This document shows, piece by piece, positions 59,402 to 63,317 of a stretch of DNA of 63,317 nucleotides. The DNA lies in the NCBI GenBank assembly GCA_018663505.1, contig JABJQG010000043.1, forward strand, positions 1 to 63,317, read 5' to 3'. Below the pieces are notes generated by a model, which searched no databases, was not told the origin of the DNA, and saw only the letters and a list, made by a program, of their open reading frames with translations. This stretch comes from Pseudobdellovibrionaceae bacterium (lineage in GTDB: Bacteria; Bdellovibrionota; Bdellovibrionia; Bdellovibrionales; UBA1609). Both the position numbers and the translations under genes were made by a program. How positions within the stretch are numbered: position 1 is the first letter of the stretch; every line of letters begins with the position of its first letter.

Positions 59402-60514
59402 TTATTTAAATTTAAACTTCACAGCTACGGGATAATGATCAGAGAATCCTGCTTTTTTGGGATCATAGGTATTGAAATTATACCCCACAGGTACAAATTG
59501 AGTGGCCCCGTACCAGTTTAATGAACGCTCACTGTATTTCACTTTTTTAGAATTCATGCGTGTTGCTAGAATTCTATAGCCATTTGGCTTAATGATTATA
59601 TCCCTAGCTGAATTTAAATTTTGGCTTATAAGAATTCGGTCATATTTATGGTAAGAGCCACCGCGCTTGTACCAATATGTTCCGGGAGGCATTTTATAAG
59701 TCATAGGGTTTTTATTCTGTTCGGATAAGCTTTGAGCGTCACTTACGTAATGATCCCAGTTAGGTGAGGTGAGGTAGGTGTGAAAAGCATTGGGGATTTC
59801 GTCGGCACGAGTATTAAAATCACCCGTAAGTATAACTGAATATTTATCCAAGCCAATTTTGTGGGTTTGATTATTGATTTCACCTCGCAGTAGTTTTGCA
59901 ACAGCGGCTCTATAAGTGGGGTGGCTAGCTTGTGAGGGCCAATGGTTTACGTATACTCCAATAATACGATCTGTTTTGTCACTTTTTAATTTAAAATGAG
60001 CACGTAAAATATGGCGAGTTTGAAAGCCTAATGCCTTGGATACATTAAATTCTTCATGTTCCAAGTATTGAAGTTTATTTTCCTTATAAAGGAGAGCCAC
60101 TTCGATTCCTCTTTTATCATCGGCATGAGTAATTATAAATTTATCATACCCTAAGGTCTCAGCTAACTTTTGTGCTACAAAATCATTTTCAATTTCTTGC
60201 ACTGCAAGTAGATCTGGCAAAACGCCTTGCATATCTACAACTCGTTTAATTTGATTGAGCTTTAAATTTAATTTCTCTTCATTCCAGTCTGTTCTTAAGC
60301 AGGTGTCACGGTACCTTTGGTTTTTAATAGTTCGGCACCATTCTCTTTTGTTAGGGTGAGAGAGGGGGAGCCAAGTGTAGTCTTGGCGGCCTTCATCGTG
60401 TTTTGTATCGAATAAATTTAATAGGTTATAGCTTAGAATTTTAAATTCATAAGGGCCTATTTTTATTTCCATTTTTTTTGTTAGGGGGTCGGCAGCGTCA
60501 ATTATGTCTGCCAT
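59402..60514 (-). CDS. Endonuclease/exonuclease/phosphatase-family protein
   Basis: EEP-superfamily fold: ILSYNLLNLFDTKHDEGRQD at the start, metal site LLAVQEIEND, VYVNHWPSQASHPTYRAAVA (His and Asn), ILTGDFNTRADEIPNAF and the final FSDHYPVAVKF, all catalytic segments of the family. It could be an extracellular nuclease. No ribosome site precedes the ATG at 60514. Upstream, the frame is open to near 60590 and encodes a textbook signal peptide without an ATG/GTG/TTG; the true start may be ATT at 60571 preceded by GGACAGG. Confidence 0.9.
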   Translation of the reverse strand: MADIIDAADPLTKKMEIKIGPYEFKILSYNLLNLFDTKHDEGRQDYTWLPLSHPNKREWCRTIKNQRYRDTCLRTDWNEEKLNLKLNQIKRVVDMQGVLPDLLAVQEIENDFVAQKLAETLGYDKFIITHADDKRGIEVALLYKENKLQYLEHEEFNVSKALGFQTRHILRAHFKLKSDKTDRIIGVYVNHWPSQASHPTYRAAVAKLLRGEINNQTHKIGLDKYSVILTGDFNTRADEIPNAFHTYLTSPNWDHYVSDAQSLSEQNKNPMTYKMPPGTYWYKRGGSYHKYDRILISQNLNSARDIIIKPNGYRILATRMNSKKVKYSERSLNWYGATQFVPVGYNFNTYDPKKAGFSDHYPVAVKFKFK

Positions 60515-60710
60515 GCTGTTGTAAGTGTAAGAAAGCGAGATGAATAAACTAATTAATACTTTTAGCTTAATTTTAAACCTGTCCAGTTGGTGTTAGGTCA
60601 TATGTAGAGCATCTTCTTGATCCTCTAAAGATCATATAACTTGCCCCAGATTGTAGTCTTCAGTTTTATTTAAACCAACATATTCCGCCAGAGAAGCGTC
60701 GCAGTATTAA

Positions 60711-61634
60711 TTATTTTTTTGTAGACCGACGGGGTACTTTTGTTCGTGCATTTTTGTTTACGGTGGTAGATGCCTTTTTGCTGGAGTCGCTTTTTTTGAG
60801 TTCTTTCATAGGTTTGAATTGTACATGTTCAAAAACCTGCAAAAGGTCTTTAGCCTGAAGTTCTTTGTATTTACCTGTGGCAAGGGTTCCTAGCTTCAAG
60901 CTGCCAATGGCTACACGACGCAGTTTCTTTACATCTAGTCCCACTTTCGCAAACATTTTACGAATTTGTCGATTCTTACCCTCAGAAATAGAAATACGAA
61001 CCCATTCGTATTCCTTGTTTTCTACTTTAGAGGTGAGCTTCTTTACACGCTCTATGTGTAGGGCTTTTACTCGTCCACCAATAATAGTTACTCCTGAGAG
61101 TAGTTTTCTGGTTTGGTATTGGTTCAACTTACCATCAAGTTTAACAAGATATGTTTTTGGAATTTTGGATTTAGGATGAATAACCTCTTGGGAAAATTCT
61201 CCGTCATTGGTAAGCAGTAATAGCCCCTCTGTCTCCCAATCTAAGCGACCTATGGGGAATAGCCTAAGGTGTTCGTTTGCAGGGAAAAAGTCACCTATGG
61301 TGGTTCTGCCTGTTGGGTCAGCCATTGTTGTGAGTACTTTTTTAGGTTTGTTAAACATAATATAGGTTTTGTCTTTAGGTGGCCTTAGGGCTTTGTCCTG
61401 GTACTTCACCACGTCAAGCTTTGGGTTAATCTTTACGCCAAGTTCGTAAACCACTCGCCCATTAATTTTGATTTTCCCCTCATCAATGGCCTCATCGGCC
61501 TTTCGGCGACTCATTAGGCCTGTGGAGGAAATCCACTTATTTAAGCGCACCTCATCTGGATTTGAATTCACTTTTTTAGGAGTTACTTTTTTTCTTACAG
61601 GTGATTTTCGTTTTGAGGTTGCTTTTTTGGCCAT
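60711..61634 (-). CDS. rluB: 23S rRNA pseudouridine synthase, RluB/RsuA family
   Basis: Converts a uridine in rRNA to pseudouridine. An S4 domain (VRLNKWISSTGLMSRRKADE, AIDEGKIKINGRVV) is followed by the RsuA-type catalytic motif FPIGRLDWETEGLLLLTNDG (catalytic Asp in GRLD) and PKTYLVKLDGKLNQYQTRKL, and EGKNRQIRKMFAKVGLDVKK. N- and C-terminal tails are Lys/Arg-rich, which is unusual. 307 aa. It overlaps the upstream gene by 40 bases. Confidence 0.93.
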   Translation of the reverse strand: MAKKATSKRKSPVRKKVTPKKVNSNPDEVRLNKWISSTGLMSRRKADEAIDEGKIKINGRVVYELGVKINPKLDVVKYQDKALRPPKDKTYIMFNKPKKVLTTMADPTGRTTIGDFFPANEHLRLFPIGRLDWETEGLLLLTNDGEFSQEVIHPKSKIPKTYLVKLDGKLNQYQTRKLLSGVTIIGGRVKALHIERVKKLTSKVENKEYEWVRISISEGKNRQIRKMFAKVGLDVKKLRRVAIGSLKLGTLATGKYKELQAKDLLQVFEHVQFKPMKELKKSDSSKKASTTVNKNARTKVPRRSTKK

Positions 61635-62599
61635 TGATTCTTCTTTTGTGATCTTAACTTGGTTTTTATTAGTGAATACTCTAAGTTAGATACCAAAAGA
61701 GCGAGAAGTTTGTCATGGGAAAACACTGTTTTTAAGGTGTGTTGTGCTTTTTTCAAGGTTTGGGTGGCAAAGCTTACAGCATGCTCGTCCCCAGACTCTA
61801 GATATTGGATGGATTTCTCTAAAAGCTTAATGGTTTCAGCGTAAAATGGATCTGAGTTTAAATTTAAAAATTCGGACTCCAGCTTCTTCAGATTCAAGAA
61901 GACGTCATTTACGTTGTGTAGCTGAGTGCTCTGAAAGGCACCTGTTTTCTGAAAAGTATAGCCTCTAACCATATGCCCGCTGAAAACCCCTTGTTTGTTT
62001 TCCCAGCGAGCAATGATAAAAGGAGACACCTCAAGCTTTTGCGAGCTCTCAGAACGAAGCTCAATCTCAATGTTATACTTAAGGTGAGTCACCGGAGATA
62101 GGGGGACCAGATAGCCATCCACAATAGAGAAGTGCTCAGCAAACACGAGTACTTCTAGGGATTGGTCAGGGTTTTTAATAAGCACTAGAACACGGTTGTC
62201 TTTAAGAGCTTTGATATTTGAAAGCTCCTGGGTAGTATTTAAAGATTTAATTTGGTGAGAGAGATAAACTTTCAGTGCACTGACCTGATCTTCGGTCTTC
62301 TCTAAACTAATGATTTGGTAATTTGGCAGACCTTGGTCTAGCGGCTGAGCAGTAAGAATAGCCGATGTTTTTTGAAAATTAACAACACACTCTTTCACTA
62401 CTTTTTCTAGGGATTGCTTGTTTTTGCGCCAGTATTCTTGAGAAAAGGCATGGAAATAGAACTCTTTGATTATATTTTCATCAAAATTTGAGCCTAAGTA
62501 GTCATGGTTTTTTAAAAAATGATATAAGCTTAGCCGACCTACATTTTTTTGTGGATCATTGTTTAATAAAAATTGAGCAAATTGAGTGACAGACGCCAT
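61595..62599 (-). CDS. Orphan cytoplasmic protein, co-transcribed with rluB
   Basis: A 334-aa protein without signal peptide or membrane helix, beginning MASVTQFAQFLLNNDPQKNV. Its first half has mixed secondary structure (GRLSLYHFLKNHDYLGSNFD); a beta-rich middle (SLEVLVFAEHFSIVDGYLVP, KYNIEIELRSESSQKLEV) is followed by a helical C-terminus. Its 3' end overlaps the rluB start by 40 bases, so they form an operon. No family recognised. Confidence 0.75.
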   Translation of the reverse strand: MASVTQFAQFLLNNDPQKNVGRLSLYHFLKNHDYLGSNFDENIIKEFYFHAFSQEYWRKNKQSLEKVVKECVVNFQKTSAILTAQPLDQGLPNYQIISLEKTEDQVSALKVYLSHQIKSLNTTQELSNIKALKDNRVLVLIKNPDQSLEVLVFAEHFSIVDGYLVPLSPVTHLKYNIEIELRSESSQKLEVSPFIIARWENKQGVFSGHMVRGYTFQKTGAFQSTQLHNVNDVFLNLKKLESEFLNLNSDPFYAETIKLLEKSIQYLESGDEHAVSFATQTLKKAQHTLKTVFSHDKLLALLVSNLEYSLIKTKLRSQKKNQWPKKQPQNENHL

Positions 62600-62662
62600 G
62601 TGTAAACGATAAGTTTAACAGTAGAGGTAAGTCTAGTTTTTTTTTACAAAAAAGGGAATTAA

Positions 62663-63193
62663 ATGCCAAGGCAGCTCCATCCTGAAATTTTTAAACCACT
62701 AAATATGCCTGAAGCTCAGCAACAGTCAGAAGTGCTGGCTCCTAGTGGTGCTATAAACCAAATGAACACCCAAAATTTGGATCAATTAGATAACGTGGAT
62801 TTGCAGATTTTTTCTATGAAAATGGATAGCATGCAAAAGCAAATTAAAGAGTTAGAGTCCAAATTTGAATTAGCTAATGGCCGTGTAGAGGAAGTAACTA
62901 AAGCTTCTAAACTAAAATTTGATAGTGTGCAAAAGGCTTATAAAAAAATGGAGCTTTATGTAACCTCAAGGTTCCAGACTCATCAATCTCAATTTGCAGA
63001 AATGTCGGGGAAGATTACATCTCAGAAACTACGAGATATCAAAATAGAAGAGCTTATTAATCGCCAAAACCAAATGGTACAAAGCTTTGAAGCTCGTATG
63101 GGTGATATGAAAAAAGTAATTTCCGAACAACAATATCAAATTCTCAACCTTAAGGGTGCTTTGAAAGAAGCTATTCGCCGGCTACATAAGTAG
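62663..63193 (+). CDS. Coiled-coil orphan protein
   Basis: A 176-aa hydrophilic protein, divergent from the orphan/rluB operon. Residues ~45-170 are predicted coiled coil (LQIFSMKMDSMQKQIKELES, YKKMELYVTSRFQTHQSQFA, IEELINRQNQMVQSFEARMG). Starts MPRQLHPEIFKPLNMPEAQQ, with GGGAA upstream. No domain recognised. The 86 bases to the next candidate start contain nothing clear. Confidence 0.75.
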   Translation: MPRQLHPEIFKPLNMPEAQQQSEVLAPSGAINQMNTQNLDQLDNVDLQIFSMKMDSMQKQIKELESKFELANGRVEEVTKASKLKFDSVQKAYKKMELYVTSRFQTHQSQFAEMSGKITSQKLRDIKIEELINRQNQMVQSFEARMGDMKKVISEQQYQILNLKGALKEAIRRLHK

Positions 63194-63279
63194 AGTTAAT
63201 TCTACACGTTGTTCTTGTTTTCCAATATTCTAAATATGAGCATTTTTTTCTCAGAAATTTGTTTAATCGAGGTCATATC

Positions 63280-63317
63280 GTGAAAGATCTTCAGGTACTG
63301 GTTCGATGCCATCAATA
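63280..63317 (+). CDS. Possible start of a further gene (truncated by window end)
   Basis: GTG at 63280 follows GAGG by 7 bases and leads into an open frame (MKDLQVLVRCHQ) to the end of the window. Too short to assign. Confidence 0.4.
   Translation, partial: MKDLQVLVRCHQ

Noticed and set aside
1-63317. tRNA, rRNA, CRISPR array, prophage or integron
   Set aside because: None seen: no cloverleaf-like tRNA sequence, no regularly spaced short repeats, no integrase or phage structural genes.

Overview
The window is about 63 kb of AT-rich DNA from a flagellated Gram-negative bacterium. It most resembles a member of the Bdellovibrionota (Bdellovibrio-like bacteria). The reasons are the gene order (flgF-G-A-H-I-J-M-N-K-L, then csrA-fliW, several separate flagellins, flaG-fliD-fliS), the Pal/CpoB envelope genes, the N-terminal style of the RDD protein, and the large number of secreted orphan proteins. 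This placement is an inference from gene content; no rRNA or tRNA gene is visible.

Layout. (1) 1-8884: late rod/hook-filament flagellar operon, interrupted between flgI and flgJ by a 63-bp-arm palindrome. (2) 9051-18733: secreted orphans, an alpha/beta hydrolase, csrA, fliW, a FlgT-like secreted protein behind a sigma28-type promoter, prmA, rsmE, an RDD membrane protein and an ADP-heptose synthase domain protein (rfaE2). (3) 19052-32229: three flagellins (two on the minus strand, one on the plus strand), flaG, fliD, fliS and a FliT/FlgN-like chaperone, with orphan secreted genes and a MeaB-type GTPase between them. (4) 32365-38037: a probable flagellin-glycosylation island (TPR protein, Maf-N-like protein, two GT9 heptosyltransferase-like proteins, one 58-aa gene, one orphan) behind a sigma54-type promoter. 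(5) 38095-44115: histidine kinase/receiver/PilZ-like trio, rsmD, coaD, an aminotransferase and two small genes. (6) 45270-50413: pal, DUF4398-like lipoprotein, cpoB-like gene, tsaD, rsmA, a REP-associated tyrosine transposase (RAYT) and a secreted HELGH metalloprotease. (7) 50840-57109: three tandem, paralogous, very large cysteine-rich proteins with type IV prepilin N-termini behind a near-perfect sigma28 promoter. (8) 57381-63193: smpB, HAMP protein, Lys/Arg-rich lipoprotein, EEP-family nuclease/phosphatase, RluB-type pseudouridine synthase and orphans.

How it fits together. Promoters matching TAAAGTTT-N11-GCCGATAA can be read upstream of all three flagellins, flaG, fliS (N12), the FlgT-like gene and the giant prepilins. 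FlgM (anti-sigma28), CsrA and FliW are encoded in the same window, so the whole flagellar late-gene switch is visible. RfaE2 (ADP-heptose supply) and the two GT9 proteins next to fliD-fliS suggest heptose-type decoration of flagellin.

The least explained signals are: (a) two inverted copies of a ~220-bp multi-hairpin element (15362-15579 and 44132-44365) whose hairpins co-vary while loops are conserved, plus a possible remnant at 12895; (b) two long palindromes with GC-rich, mutually similar cores (4364-4577 and 46786-46908); (c) complementary leader sequences of two flagellin mRNAs; and (d) the sigma28-driven giant prepilin trio. All promoter, terminator and RNA-structure calls were made by eye.
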